The notes under the pieces were generated by a model. The model saw nothing but the letters and a program-made list of their open reading frames with translations, did no database searches and was not told where the DNA came from. A stretch of DNA of 64,000 bases from contig DAOQTX010000004.1 of NCBI GenBank assembly GCA_035340715.1, positions 1 to 64,000 of the forward strand, given 5' to 3'. This DNA comes from DAOQTX01 sp035340715 (lineage in GTDB: Bacteria > Bacteroidota > Bacteroidia > AKYH767-A > OLB10). Below, piece after piece: positions 25,473-34,328 of this stretch; the first letter of the stretch is position 1, and the number at the start of each line of letters is the position of its first letter. The position numbers and the translations under genes are program-made.

Positions 25473-28364
25473 TTATTGAACGAGTGTTCGTTTAACAGCT
25501 ATCTCTTCAAATCCTTCGATAATATCTCCCACTTTTACATCATTAAAGTTGGCAATGTTCAATCCGCAATCCATACCGGCAACTACTTCTTTTACATCAT
25601 CCTTAAATCGTTTCAACGAAGCGAGTTCTCCACTATAGACAACGATTCCATCACGTATCAACCGAACTTTTGTATTGCGGTGCACTTTCCCTTCTAGCAC
25701 ATAACACCCAGCTATGGTTCCCACTTTTGGTATTTTAAATGTTTCTCTTATTTCAATATTACAAACAATCTTTTCTTGAATCTCGGGGCTTAGCATTCCT
25801 TCCATTGCCGACTTCAATTCTTCTATTGCATTGTAAATGATACTGTACAGACGAATATCAATTTGTTCGGTTTCAGCTAATTTTCTAGCTCCAGCCGAAG
25901 GCCTTACCTGGAATCCAATGATAATGGCATCGGATGCAGAAGCCAATAATACATCAGACTCGGTAATCTGTCCTACTGCTTTAAGTATCACATTGATTTG
26001 AATTTCACGCGTAGAGAGTTTGATTAAAGAGTCGGCTAATGCTTCTACCGATCCATCAACATCACCTTTCACTATCACATTCAATTCTTTAAAGTCACCA
26101 ATCGCCAATCGTCTTCCAATCTCATCTAAAGTAATGTGCTTGTGCGTTCGAATTCCTTGTTCGCGTTGAAGTTGCAAGCGCTTGTTGGCAATCTCACGTG
26201 CTTCTCTTTCATCGTCCAATACATTGAACATATCTCCGGCTTGAGGTGCTCCACTTAAACCTAATATAACAACCGGTTGCGAAGGCCCTGCCGCGTCAAT
26301 TCTTTGTCCTCTTTCGTTGAACATCGCTTTGACTCTACCACTATAACAACCTGCAACCATTACATCTCCAATTTCAAGCGAGCCCGATTGTACCAATATA
26401 TTGGTGACATAACCGCGACCTTTGTCCAGCGAAGATTCAATCACCGTTCCAACGGCATTTTTATCCGCGTTAGCTTTCAATTCAAGCATTTCTGCTTCGA
26501 TCAATACTTTTTCAAGTAGCTTATCGATGTTCAATCCTTTTTTGGCAGAAATTTCCTGACACTGGAATTTTCCTCCCCAATCTTCTACCAGAAAATTCAT
26601 ACTGGCCAATTGCTCTTTAATTTTTTCAGGGTTAGCTCCGTCTTTGTCAATTTTATTAATGGCAAACACAATGGGAACTTGTGCGGCCTGTGCGTGATTG
26701 ATTGCTTCTTTTGTTTGAGGCATCACCGAATCGTCTGCAGCAATTACAATAATAGCTACATCGGTAAGTTTGGCTCCACGAGCACGCATTGCAGTAAATG
26801 CTTCGTGACCTGGAGTATCAAGGAATGTTATTTTTCTACCGTCTTCTAGTGAAACTTCGTATGACCCGATATGCTGTGTAATTCCTCCGGCTTCATCGGC
26901 AATAACATTTGATTTCCTAACATAATCGAGCAATGAAGTTTTTCCATGATCCACATGTCCCATAACGGTTACAATTGGGGCACGATCTGTCATTGAATCC
27001 GGATCGTCCTCTTCCGTTAATATCGATTCCTGCACATCGGCAGAAACAAAATCAACTTTGAATCCAAATTCATCTGCAATGATGCTTAATAATTCGGCAT
27101 CCAATCGCTGATTGATCGAAACCATATGTCCAAGACTAAAACAGGCCGATATAATATCCTTTACCGGAACATTCATTAATTTCGATAAGTCATTAACGGT
27201 AACAAACTCTGTTACTTTAATGGTTTTATCTTGCAATGATGCTTGCTCAACACTTTTTTGTTGTTCCGCAGCTTGTTCACGTTTTCTTCTTCGCGCTTTT
27301 GAACTTTGCGATTTACCCCCCGAGCTGTTCAGTCTGGCAAGCGTTTCTTTTATTTGTGCTTTTATTTCCTCATCCGAAACTTCTTCTTTGGGCGTAACAA
27401 CTCTTTTGTTTTTGTTGAAACGATTTCCCGTGTCGCTTGTGTTTCTTTGATGGAAATTACCTTTTGTATCTGCTGTTGCAACTTTTTGCTTATTCAGACG
27501 AGTTCTTTTACCATCCTTCTTATCTTTCTTGTCTTTTTTAGCTGATTTCTTTTCAGGCTCTTTGGGAATTTCAATCTTCCCTTTCACAGTTAATCCTGTT
27601 AAAGACTTTACTTTAACGCTAAAAAGCTCACTACTGCTATCTTCTTCTGCTTTTGGTTCTTGTTTTACTTCATCTGTTTTGTCACCAGCTTTGCTTTCAT
27701 CCACAATAGCAACAGGTGCTTCCGTTATGGATTCTGCGCTTACTTCGTCCTCTTGGCTAACTGTCTCTTCTGCTGATTCTTCTTCCGATTTTTTTGATTT
27801 GCTTTTGGTTTTTTTGCCTTTGCTTAAATCAATTTTATCTACAATTTTAAGCCCGGCCTTCTTTCTTCCGCTAGCTTTTACTACTTCAGGTTCTGTTTTT
27901 ACTTCGGTCTCGTTCTGTTCCTCTGTTTCAAGAATTTCTTCTTCCGTTTCATCTGTTTTATTACTTTTCGCCTTAGTCGTTTTAGCCGTTTCTGATTTTG
28001 TCTTACGAGTCTTTTTCTGCGATTCAGCGGCTTCTGCTTTTATTTTAACTAAATCATTCTGAAGATCTTCATCACTTTCTTTTTCTTGAATTTTAGCCTC
28101 TTCTTCTTCCCGCTTTAAATCAGCCACGGTTACTACCACGTCACGCTTCATTTTCTGTTGCGTAACTTCATTTGCTTCTTTTTTTGCTAATAAATCTGCA
28201 TTAAACTCCTTTACTAATAGATCGTAGATATCCATAGAGATCTTGGTGTTTGGACTCCGATCGAATTCTATTTTATTCTTTTCCAGAAATTCATAGATAT
28301 GATCAATCCCTGTATTAAGATCCTTTATGGCCTTACTTAATCGTATGGTTTTTTCTACGGTCAT
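25473..28364 (-). CDS. infB: translation initiation factor IF-2
   Basis: GTPase that places initiator tRNA on the 30S subunit, 963 residues. The first about 350 residues are a low-complexity, Lys/Glu/Ser-rich segment after a short N-terminal folded domain, as in many Bacteroidota IF-2 proteins. The G domain is complete: P-loop GHVDHGKTSLLDYVR, DTPGHEAFTAMR, and NKIDKDGANPEKI. Domains II-IV follow, with the C2 fMet-tRNA-binding part at the end. Last gene of rimP-nusA-infB, 24 bases after nusA. Confidence 0.97.
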   Translation of the reverse strand: MTVEKTIRLSKAIKDLNTGIDHIYEFLEKNKIEFDRSPNTKISMDIYDLLVKEFNADLLAKKEANEVTQQKMKRDVVVTVADLKREEEEAKIQEKESDEDLQNDLVKIKAEAAESQKKTRKTKSETAKTTKAKSNKTDETEEEILETEEQNETEVKTEPEVVKASGRKKAGLKIVDKIDLSKGKKTKSKSKKSEEESAEETVSQEDEVSAESITEAPVAIVDESKAGDKTDEVKQEPKAEEDSSSELFSVKVKSLTGLTVKGKIEIPKEPEKKSAKKDKKDKKDGKRTRLNKQKVATADTKGNFHQRNTSDTGNRFNKNKRVVTPKEEVSDEEIKAQIKETLARLNSSGGKSQSSKARRRKREQAAEQQKSVEQASLQDKTIKVTEFVTVNDLSKLMNVPVKDIISACFSLGHMVSINQRLDAELLSIIADEFGFKVDFVSADVQESILTEEDDPDSMTDRAPIVTVMGHVDHGKTSLLDYVRKSNVIADEAGGITQHIGSYEVSLEDGRKITFLDTPGHEAFTAMRARGAKLTDVAIIVIAADDSVMPQTKEAINHAQAAQVPIVFAINKIDKDGANPEKIKEQLASMNFLVEDWGGKFQCQEISAKKGLNIDKLLEKVLIEAEMLELKANADKNAVGTVIESSLDKGRGYVTNILVQSGSLEIGDVMVAGCYSGRVKAMFNERGQRIDAAGPSQPVVILGLSGAPQAGDMFNVLDDEREAREIANKRLQLQREQGIRTHKHITLDEIGRRLAIGDFKELNVIVKGDVDGSVEALADSLIKLSTREIQINVILKAVGQITESDVLLASASDAIIIGFQVRPSAGARKLAETEQIDIRLYSIIYNAIEELKSAMEGMLSPEIQEKIVCNIEIRETFKIPKVGTIAGCYVLEGKVHRNTKVRLIRDGIVVYSGELASLKRFKDDVKEVVAGMDCGLNIANFNDVKVGDIIEGFEEIAVKRTLVQ

Positions 28365-28388
28365 GCGCAGTTTTTACTGTTTTATATT

Positions 28389-29654
28389 TTATTCAAATTC
28401 TGATTGCAATATTTTCACAACCATTTTGATTGTTTCTTCTTCAAGATCGGTTCTTTGCACCAATTCATCTGCTGGAATGGCCAATACACTTTTAGCCGTA
28501 TCGCAACCTATCTTCTTCAATTCGTCAATAATCCATTCATCTATTTCATCACTGAATTCATCCAATGCCACATCTTCTTCGTCCTCATCTGTATCACGGA
28601 ATACATCAATTTCAAATCCGGTAAGTTTACCAGCCAAACGAATGTTATAACCTCCTTTTCCTATCGCTAACGAAACCTGATCTGGTTTCATAAATACTGA
28701 TGCTCTGTTTCGCTCTTCATCGAGTGCGATGCTGGTAATTTTCGCAGGGCTTAATGCTCTTTGAATAAAGAGTGTAGGGTTTGATGTAAAGTTGATCACA
28801 TCAATATTTTCATTTCGTAACTCGCGAACAATTCCATGAATCCTTGATCCTTTCATTCCTACACATGCACCTACCGGATCAATCCTATCATCGTATGATT
28901 CCACAGCTACTTTTGCTCTCTCGCCAGGTTCACGTACAATTTTTTTAATGGTAATTAAACCATCAAATACTTCGGGCACCTCTTGCTCAAACAATCGCTC
29001 TAAGAACATGGGTGAGGTTCTGCTTAAAGTTATTTTTGGCGTTCCATTGATCATTTCAACTTTTGAAATAACCGCTCGAACGGCATCTCCTTTCTTAAAA
29101 AAGTCGGAAGGAATTTGTTCGTTCTTTGGCAAAATCAATTCGTTTCCATCATCGTCCAAAATCAACATTTCCCTTTTCCACACTTGATAAACTTCACCAG
29201 AAATAATATCGCCTACGCGATCGCGGTATTTTCCGAAAATAGAATCTTTCTCCAGTTCGAGTGTTTTTGATTTTAGGTTCTGCTCTAAAGAGGCAACTGC
29301 TCTTCTTCCAAAAGACTCAAGACTGATACGCTCAATGCACTCTTCTCCTACTTCAAAGTCAGACTCTATTTTTACAGCATCACTTAATGCAATTTGAAGT
29401 GCTTCATCTTCTACCATTCCATCCTCTACGATTTCACGGTTGCGATAAATTTCAACATCCCCTTTGTCAGGATTTACAATGATTTCAAAATTTTCAGCGG
29501 TTCCATATTTCTTCCGTAACATTGCTCTAAGCGATTCTTCCAAAACGCTTATTACGGTAGGATGGTCAATGTTTTTTGAATCCTTAAACTCTGTAAAAGA
29601 TTCAACCAACTGATCGTGATCTACTTTATTGACAACTACTTTTTTCCTTGCCAT
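28389..29654 (-). CDS. nusA: transcription termination/antitermination factor NusA
   Basis: RNA polymerase-binding factor that promotes pausing and takes part in termination and antitermination; 421 residues. Domain order: N-terminal polymerase-binding domain (about 1-130), S1 domain (GDIISGEVYQVW), KH1 (PVGACVGMKGSRI, GxxG loop) and KH2 (LAIGKGGYNIRLA), then a short acidic region (DTDEDEEDVALDEF) and a helical C-terminal piece. The proteobacterial AR repeats are reduced. It starts at the ATG two bases after the rimP stop. Confidence 0.96.
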   Translation of the reverse strand: MARKKVVVNKVDHDQLVESFTEFKDSKNIDHPTVISVLEESLRAMLRKKYGTAENFEIIVNPDKGDVEIYRNREIVEDGMVEDEALQIALSDAVKIESDFEVGEECIERISLESFGRRAVASLEQNLKSKTLELEKDSIFGKYRDRVGDIISGEVYQVWKREMLILDDDGNELILPKNEQIPSDFFKKGDAVRAVISKVEMINGTPKITLSRTSPMFLERLFEQEVPEVFDGLITIKKIVREPGERAKVAVESYDDRIDPVGACVGMKGSRIHGIVRELRNENIDVINFTSNPTLFIQRALSPAKITSIALDEERNRASVFMKPDQVSLAIGKGGYNIRLAGKLTGFEIDVFRDTDEDEEDVALDEFSDEIDEWIIDELKKIGCDTAKSVLAIPADELVQRTDLEEETIKMVVKILQSEFE

Positions 29655-29656
29655 GA

Positions 29657-30103
29657 TTATATCTGGATGATAATTTTTGTTTCTTTTATGTCTGTTAAAG
29701 GTATAACCTTTTCTTGTTGTTCAGTCTTTTTATTTTGAGCCGGTATAATAAGGGTGCAAATGCCATCTTTAAACTCTTTCAATACACCTTCTGCGTCTGT
29801 TCCATCTGTAGTTGAAATTTTTACTTTTCTTCCAACATTTTTAAAATATTGTTGTTCAACTTTAAATGGATATTCTAACCCGGGAGAGGAGACGATCAAA
29901 TCGTGTGTTTCCAATAAACCGGATGACTCATATTCTTTTTGCAATTCACGATTCAATCGTGCACATTCCGTAACCGAAATGCCTTCATTACGGTCAATAA
30001 AAACCGACACCTTTCGGCTGCTCACTTGAACATCCACCAAAAAGCAATCGGTATCTTTAAGTTTACCGCTTACAAAATCTGCTATTTTTTCTTTCTCAAT
30101 CAC
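29657..30103 (-). CDS. rimP: ribosome maturation factor RimP
   Basis: Small-subunit maturation factor, 149 residues if the GTG at 30103 is used. Family features include the N-terminal KH-like part (IEKEKIADFV, FLVDVQVSSRKVSVFID) and the Sm-like C-terminal domain after LIVSSPGLEYPF. There is no ATG. A TTG at 30145 would open 14 extra residues, but this lies inside a -7 promoter box and reads through a terminator hairpin, so I prefer the GTG, where family members begin. First gene of the rimP-nusA-infB operon. Confidence 0.9.
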   Translation of the reverse strand: MIEKEKIADFVSGKLKDTDCFLVDVQVSSRKVSVFIDRNEGISVTECARLNRELQKEYESSGLLETHDLIVSSPGLEYPFKVEQQYFKNVGRKVKISTTDGTDAEGVLKEFKDGICTLIIPAQNKKTEQQEKVIPLTDIKETKIIIQI

Positions 30104-30107
30104 CAAT

Positions 30108-30128
30108 AAAAAAGGGGACAAAGTCCCC
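30108..30128 (-). promoter_or_regulatory. terminator-like hairpin in the rimP-nusA-infB leader
   Basis: On the minus strand, GGGGAC-TTT-GTCCCC followed by six Ts. It lies between the -7 box (30143-30150) and the rimP GTG (30103), so it would be inside the operon's own short leader. It looks like an attenuator. It might also terminate upstream transcripts from the S41 gene. Confidence 0.55.
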
Positions 30129-30142
30129 GTTTTTCGTTGCTG

Positions 30143-30150
30143 CAAAGATA
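30143..30150 (-). promoter_or_regulatory. putative rimP operon -7 box
   Basis: Minus-strand TATCTTTG matches TAnnTTTG. A transcript starting a few bases later would have a leader of about 36 bases made up almost wholly of the hairpin at 30108-30128. No good -33 TTG. Confidence 0.45.
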
Positions 30151-30248
30151 ATAAAATAAAGTGAATATCTATAACCTTATATTAATTTAATTTGATTCCG
30201 ACTATTTTGGAATAAAAAGCGGTTTTAGGCTGCACCTCTCCTTTTTTA

Positions 30249-31925
30249 TTATTGTTCCTTTCCAGACATGATATTCTTATATAACTGTTCATTTTTTAAG
30301 GCCTCACTGGCTTTAATCAATTCAGTATCACTGTTAAAAGCAGCCTGCATTCGACCGGTTTGATAATAATATCGTCCTGCTATTTCTTGGCGCAACAAAT
30401 CTGATATTTCAGCTTTAAATTTCTTTAAATCTTCTGTTTTGTTGTGCTGAAGTTTTGCATTTAATGCCGCATATTCATTGCTGATGTCTTGATAGTAGGA
30501 CTCTTTTTCGGTAGTTTCTTTCAAATCTTTCATCAATTTTTCGCTTTTTGTCTCGTAATCGTATTCTTTATCGGAGATATATTTCAAAAAGTCTTGGTAA
30601 TCGTTTTCAGAAATTTGAAAATCGTTAATTGCCGGAATAGAGGTATGAGTACTGGCATATTGCGTAGCATAATCAAATATCAAATATTTGGTGATCAAGC
30701 TTGTGGATATGGGACTCAGTTTATCCAATTCTACTTTGTAGTCGGGATATACACCACCACCATCAAATACTTTTCTTCCTGATTTGGTTTTAAACTCTGT
30801 GATCAAAGAATCGGGAATTTTTCCTACACTACCATCATCATTTCGATGAGAATAGTCGAGCGCTTGAATACATCTTCCGCTGGGTATATAATATTTTGCA
30901 GTGGTAACTTTCAATTGAGAATTATAACTGAGCGGTCGTGTGGTTTGAACCAATCCTTTGCCGAATGAGCGTTGACCAATAACAATAGCACGGTCTAAAT
31001 CCTGTAATGCACCTGCTACTATTTCACTAGCAGAAGCAGAAGTGCTGTTGATTAAAACGGCTACCGGGATTTTTATATCCACCGGTTGATCTAAAGCTTT
31101 ATAATTTTTATCCCACTCTTTTACTTTTCCTTTGGTATATACTACTTCGGTGCCTTTATCGACAAATAGGTTTACAATATTTACGGCTTCGTGTAAAAGT
31201 CCACCGGGATTTCCTCTAAGATCGAGTATTACGCTGCTGATATTGTTTTTCTCTTTCAACTCAAGCAAAGCTTTTTTTACCTCAGCTCCACAATGATCGG
31301 TAAAACTTGTCAATCGAATATATCCGACTCCGCCTTCTAGTGCTGTGTAATAGGGTACGCTTTTTATTTTTATTTCATCACGTTCGATGGTTTTTGTAAA
31401 AGCATCATCTCGTCCATTTCTTTTAAAAGTAATCTTAACAGGCGTTTTGGGTTGCCCTTTGAGCAATTTACTTACGTCATCACTGTTTTTCCCTTTTACA
31501 ACTTTGCCATCAATTTCAATAATAATGTCGCCTGCTTTAATATCATTCATTTGAGCAGGGAATCCTTCATAGGGTTCCATAATCACTATGTTGTCTCCCT
31601 TTTGTCCAATCAAAGCACCAATACCTCCGTATTGCCCGGTGGTCATAAAACGATAATCTTCTATATCCGATTCAGGTATGTAGTTGGTATAAGGATCTAA
31701 TGAAAGAAGCATGGCATCAATTCCTTTTTTCATCAAATCGCCAGGAGCCGTTTCATCAACGTAATAAATATTCAATTCACGGAACAAGCTGGTAAAAATG
31801 TCCAGGTTGCGAGATATCTCAAAATAGTCTTCTTTGAAACTATAGGAAGCTACTCCTATAGAAACGATTAAAGCCATGATTGCCAAACGGCTTTTAGTAA
31901 GTGATTTTTTCAGCATCTTTTTCAT
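30249..31925 (-). CDS. S41 family carboxyl-terminal processing peptidase, second copy
   Basis: PDZ-containing CtpA-type serine peptidase, 558 residues from the ATG at 31925, or 564 from a GTG at 31943 that overlaps the yidD stop as GTGA. An N-terminal uncleaved anchor or signal (LAIMALIVSIGVASYSF) precedes the PDZ (about 100-180) and the S41 core. Counting from the GTG, catalytic Ser304 (TSASASEIVAG) and Lys329 (RSFGKGLVQ) are 25 apart, as expected. It differs clearly from the copy at 5635-7215 in both ends. It is the last gene after hemD-rnpA-yidD. Confidence 0.9.
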   Translation of the reverse strand: MKKMLKKSLTKSRLAIMALIVSIGVASYSFKEDYFEISRNLDIFTSLFRELNIYYVDETAPGDLMKKGIDAMLLSLDPYTNYIPESDIEDYRFMTTGQYGGIGALIGQKGDNIVIMEPYEGFPAQMNDIKAGDIIIEIDGKVVKGKNSDDVSKLLKGQPKTPVKITFKRNGRDDAFTKTIERDEIKIKSVPYYTALEGGVGYIRLTSFTDHCGAEVKKALLELKEKNNISSVILDLRGNPGGLLHEAVNIVNLFVDKGTEVVYTKGKVKEWDKNYKALDQPVDIKIPVAVLINSTSASASEIVAGALQDLDRAIVIGQRSFGKGLVQTTRPLSYNSQLKVTTAKYYIPSGRCIQALDYSHRNDDGSVGKIPDSLITEFKTKSGRKVFDGGGVYPDYKVELDKLSPISTSLITKYLIFDYATQYASTHTSIPAINDFQISENDYQDFLKYISDKEYDYETKSEKLMKDLKETTEKESYYQDISNEYAALNAKLQHNKTEDLKKFKAEISDLLRQEIAGRYYYQTGRMQAAFNSDTELIKASEALKNEQLYKNIMSGKEQ

Positions 31926-31939
31926 ATTCAAAAAATTAA

Positions 31940-32152
31940 TCACGGTAGCGGATCATGTCCATGTCCTCCCCATGGGTTGCAGGATAAAATTCTTTTTAGT
32001 GCCAACCACAATCCTTTAATTGCTCCGTACTTATCCAATGCTTGAATCGCATATTCGCTGCAGGTTGGCACATAGCGACATTGTGCACCAAGAAGCGGTG
32101 ATATACTGTATTGATAAAATCGGAACAAAAGGATAAATGGCTTCTTAAGCAC
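31940..32152 (-). CDS. yidD: membrane protein insertion efficiency factor YidD
   Basis: Small 70-residue membrane-associated protein that assists YidC-dependent insertion. The signature is plain: FRFYQYSISPLLG, then CRYVPTCSEYAIQAL, then SCNPWGGHGHDP, with the conserved cysteines. It begins with GTG (32152) overlapping the last 8 bases of rnpA; no ATG is available at the family's N-terminus. The rnpA-yidD pairing is widely conserved. Confidence 0.95.
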   Translation of the reverse strand: MLKKPFILLFRFYQYSISPLLGAQCRYVPTCSEYAIQALDKYGAIKGLWLALKRILSCNPWGGHGHDPLP

Positions 32153-32465
32153 TTGTATTATTTGTAGTTAAACGATTTAAAATTACCATTATTACTTGCA
32201 TCATTTTCTTTTGATTTTCTTTTTCTTTTGCGGTATATATTAACATAATATCCAGTCCCGATTTTTTTTGGATCAATCTTTCACTCAAAGCATGATGACT
32301 GTGTCTCAAACATTCCCTAACCAATCGCTTTATTTTGTTTCGATCAACCGCTTTCTTAAAATGCCTTTTGGCCACACTAATACAGAAATGCAATCCGGCA
32401 TTCGATACATTTTCATTATAAACTACTCTAAATGGATATAAGTTAAATGACTGTCCTTTGGACAT
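32145..32465 (-). CDS. rnpA: ribonuclease P protein component (true start probably further upstream)
   Basis: Protein subunit of RNase P, which matures the 5' ends of tRNAs. From the first ATG (32465) it is 106 residues and has FNLYPFRVVY, the RNase P motif KRHFKKAVDRNKIKRLVRE and a helical C-terminus. However, family members have about 20 more residues before this point, and that sequence exists in frame upstream, without any standard start codon (see 32466-32591). Translation from the ATG would lose the N-terminal strand and helix that help bind the pre-tRNA leader. Followed by yidD in overlap. Confidence 0.88.
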   Translation of the reverse strand: MSKGQSFNLYPFRVVYNENVSNAGLHFCISVAKRHFKKAVDRNKIKRLVRECLRHSHHALSERLIQKKSGLDIMLIYTAKEKENQKKMMQVIMVILNRLTTNNTSA

Positions 32466-32591
32466 AAGTTCTTGGATACTTTTTCTACCGTGGAGTCGAA
32501 ATTTTTTTCCAAAACGATAGTCGCCTGAAGCAGCAGATGTAATGTTGTCCGATTTGATGGTTTGAAATTCTTGAAGTCTACAAGAGCTAAA
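32466..32591 (-). other. rnpA: in-frame rnpA N-terminal extension with no ATG/GTG/TTG
   Basis: The rnpA frame stays open for 42 codons above its first ATG, back to a TAA at 32594-32592. The part next to the ATG translates as DYRFGKKFRLHGRKSIQEL, which fits the conserved RnpA N-terminus (RFGKKFRL / hydrophobic helix). I read all 42 codons: none is ATG, GTG or TTG, nor CTG. Candidate unusual starts are ATT at 32543 (giving a 132-residue protein), and ATC at 32558. Confidence 0.7.
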
Positions 32592-32608
32592 TTAGAAATA
32601 ATTGCGCC

Positions 32609-33370
32609 TTACTTGTTGACCGATTTAATATAATTTTCGAGTGCCATGGTCATACTGGGAAACTCTGGAAGTGGAGCGTAGATATCTATTTTAAGTTTGG
32701 CTTCTAAAATTGCTTGTTCGGTGGTTGTTCCGAAGGCGGCAATACGGGTATTGTTTTGCTTAAACTTTGGGAAGTTTTTAAACAAGGACGCTATGTCGGC
32801 CGGACTAAAAAACACCAAGACATCGAAATTAACTTTTTCCAAATCGCTGAGGTCGCTACAAACAGTTTTATACAACAATGCCTTACTGTATTTTATCTGA
32901 TGCTTATCTAATGTGTCGGTTATTTCCGGTTTCAAAATATCAGAACAAGGAAGTAAAAACTTATCGTCTTTATGCTTTTTGGCAATATCCATCAAATCCT
33001 GAATCGTTTGTTTGCCAAAGAATATTTTTCTCTTACGATAGGTAATAAACTTTTGAAGATAATAGGCGGTTGATTCACTAATACAGAAATATTTAAACTC
33101 TTCAAGATTGTTAATACGCATTTCGCCACACATTCTGAAAAAGTGTTCGGCTGCATGACGGCTTGTGAGAATGATGCTTTGATGTTCCTGTATAGAAACT
33201 TTCTCTTTTCTGAAATCCATTCCAGAAACTCCTTCTACATGAATGAATGGCCTGAAGTCAATCTTTAAATTGTACTTTTTTGCCAAATCAAAATACGGAG
33301 ACTTATCGGATTCCGGTTTGGGCTGTGTAACTAAAATACTTTTAACCTTTAGGTCTTTTTCTATTCCCAC
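32609..33370 (-). CDS. hemD: uroporphyrinogen-III synthase
   Basis: Cyclises hydroxymethylbilane to uroporphyrinogen III in heme synthesis; 253 residues with the loose conservation usual for HemD. Recognisable parts are VKSILVTQPKPE, SIILTSRHAAEHFF, FLLPCSD, ALLYKTV, DVLVFFSPADIASLF and RIAAFGTTTEQAILE. It must start at GTG 33370 because a TGA in frame sits immediately upstream. It follows DUF4271 by 22 bases and lies 17 bases above the open rnpA frame. A DUF4271-hemD pair is common in Bacteroidota. Confidence 0.9.
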   Translation of the reverse strand: MGIEKDLKVKSILVTQPKPESDKSPYFDLAKKYNLKIDFRPFIHVEGVSGMDFRKEKVSIQEHQSIILTSRHAAEHFFRMCGEMRINNLEEFKYFCISESTAYYLQKFITYRKRKIFFGKQTIQDLMDIAKKHKDDKFLLPCSDILKPEITDTLDKHQIKYSKALLYKTVCSDLSDLEKVNFDVLVFFSPADIASLFKNFPKFKQNNTRIAAFGTTTEQAILEAKLKIDIYAPLPEFPSMTMALENYIKSVNK

Positions 33371-33392
33371 TCAAATAAAAGATTTATCCTAA

Positions 33393-34316
33393 TCAGACCA
33401 AGGCCCATTTTATTACCAATGCCCATGGTACCAATTCGAGGGCGCAAAAATACAAAAAAATATGCATCCAAGACATACCTTGTATGGACCTTGCTATGCC
33501 CAATCCTCTAAAATACCGTACTAATAGAGATAGAGAAAACAGCACTAATAAAATTGAAGGGATATAACTTACGAAAGCTGAATCAACAAAAACCCAAACG
33601 AGTATTAATGGCGTAAATAAGATACCCAGCATATTGTTGAGCAAAAACACATTGAATATGTAGGTTGAAATGGATCGCTCCTGATTGAATATATATCCGA
33701 TAAGTTTTAATAAAACCATTTTACCGGAATATATCATTGATATTAAAAATGCAAATAAAATAAAGCGCCCAAAGCCATCAAATATCCATGGATGATTCCA
33801 ATCGAACTGCACCGATAACTTGTACATCAATAATGCCGATGAGAGATAAAAAATAATAGACATAAAAACCGATGCTTGTTGGATTATGATGTTTTCGTCT
33901 CGCACTACTTGATTGGTAAGACCGGTACTCATAAACGCTTTTAATATCTGAGCGGCTGCTCTTCCATACACTACCCTCAACAAAGCAATGCCTGCTGATA
34001 GTATCAACAATACCACTACAAACCAATCGGGATTTTTTTGCTCGAAGCTAACCGGTCGAACAAAATCACTTTTTAATTCATGTGATGTAAAGATGTTTTT
34101 CTCTTCATAGCGTTGCACATTCCCTACGCTTACCCGTATGGTGTCAATTCCCGATAAGGGTTGATGCATCACAATCGGAATTTCAGCAGTGATTTTAGTA
34201 TGGTCCGATTTAGGCAAAAGGTTAGAAGCTTGCTTTTTTACAGTCGAGTCCTGTTCTGCTTTATCGATTGTTGCAGTTGAGTTAAGCAAATGCGTAGAAT
34301 CTTGAATTGCTTTCAA
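33393..34316 (-). CDS. DUF4271 membrane protein
   Basis: Membrane protein of 307 residues belonging to the Bacteroidota family DUF4271. A soluble N-terminal region of about 95 residues is followed by roughly seven hydrophobic helices (first at about 98-118, last at 283-305). It ends in the family's characteristic LYFCALELVPWALVIKWAL. The start is uncertain: the frame has only TTG at 34316 after an upstream stop, giving no obvious signal peptide. Its function is unknown; close linkage to hemD hints at a link with heme or envelope biology. Confidence 0.78.
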   Translation of the reverse strand: MKAIQDSTHLLNSTATIDKAEQDSTVKKQASNLLPKSDHTKITAEIPIVMHQPLSGIDTIRVSVGNVQRYEEKNIFTSHELKSDFVRPVSFEQKNPDWFVVVLLILSAGIALLRVVYGRAAAQILKAFMSTGLTNQVVRDENIIIQQASVFMSIIFYLSSALLMYKLSVQFDWNHPWIFDGFGRFILFAFLISMIYSGKMVLLKLIGYIFNQERSISTYIFNVFLLNNMLGILFTPLILVWVFVDSAFVSYIPSILLVLFSLSLLVRYFRGLGIARSIQGMSWMHIFLYFCALELVPWALVIKWALV

Positions 34317-34328
34317 AAAGAAATGATA

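Noticed and set aside
27529..28062. 177-codon plus-strand frame, Ser/Leu-rich, antisense to infB
   Set aside because: It mirrors the Lys/Glu-rich low-complexity segment of IF-2 read backwards; no start context, promoter or protein features.
27300..28300. Low-complexity N-terminal region of IF-2 as an assembly artefact
   Set aside because: Charged, variable N-terminal regions are normal in IF-2 of this phylum and the frame is intact.
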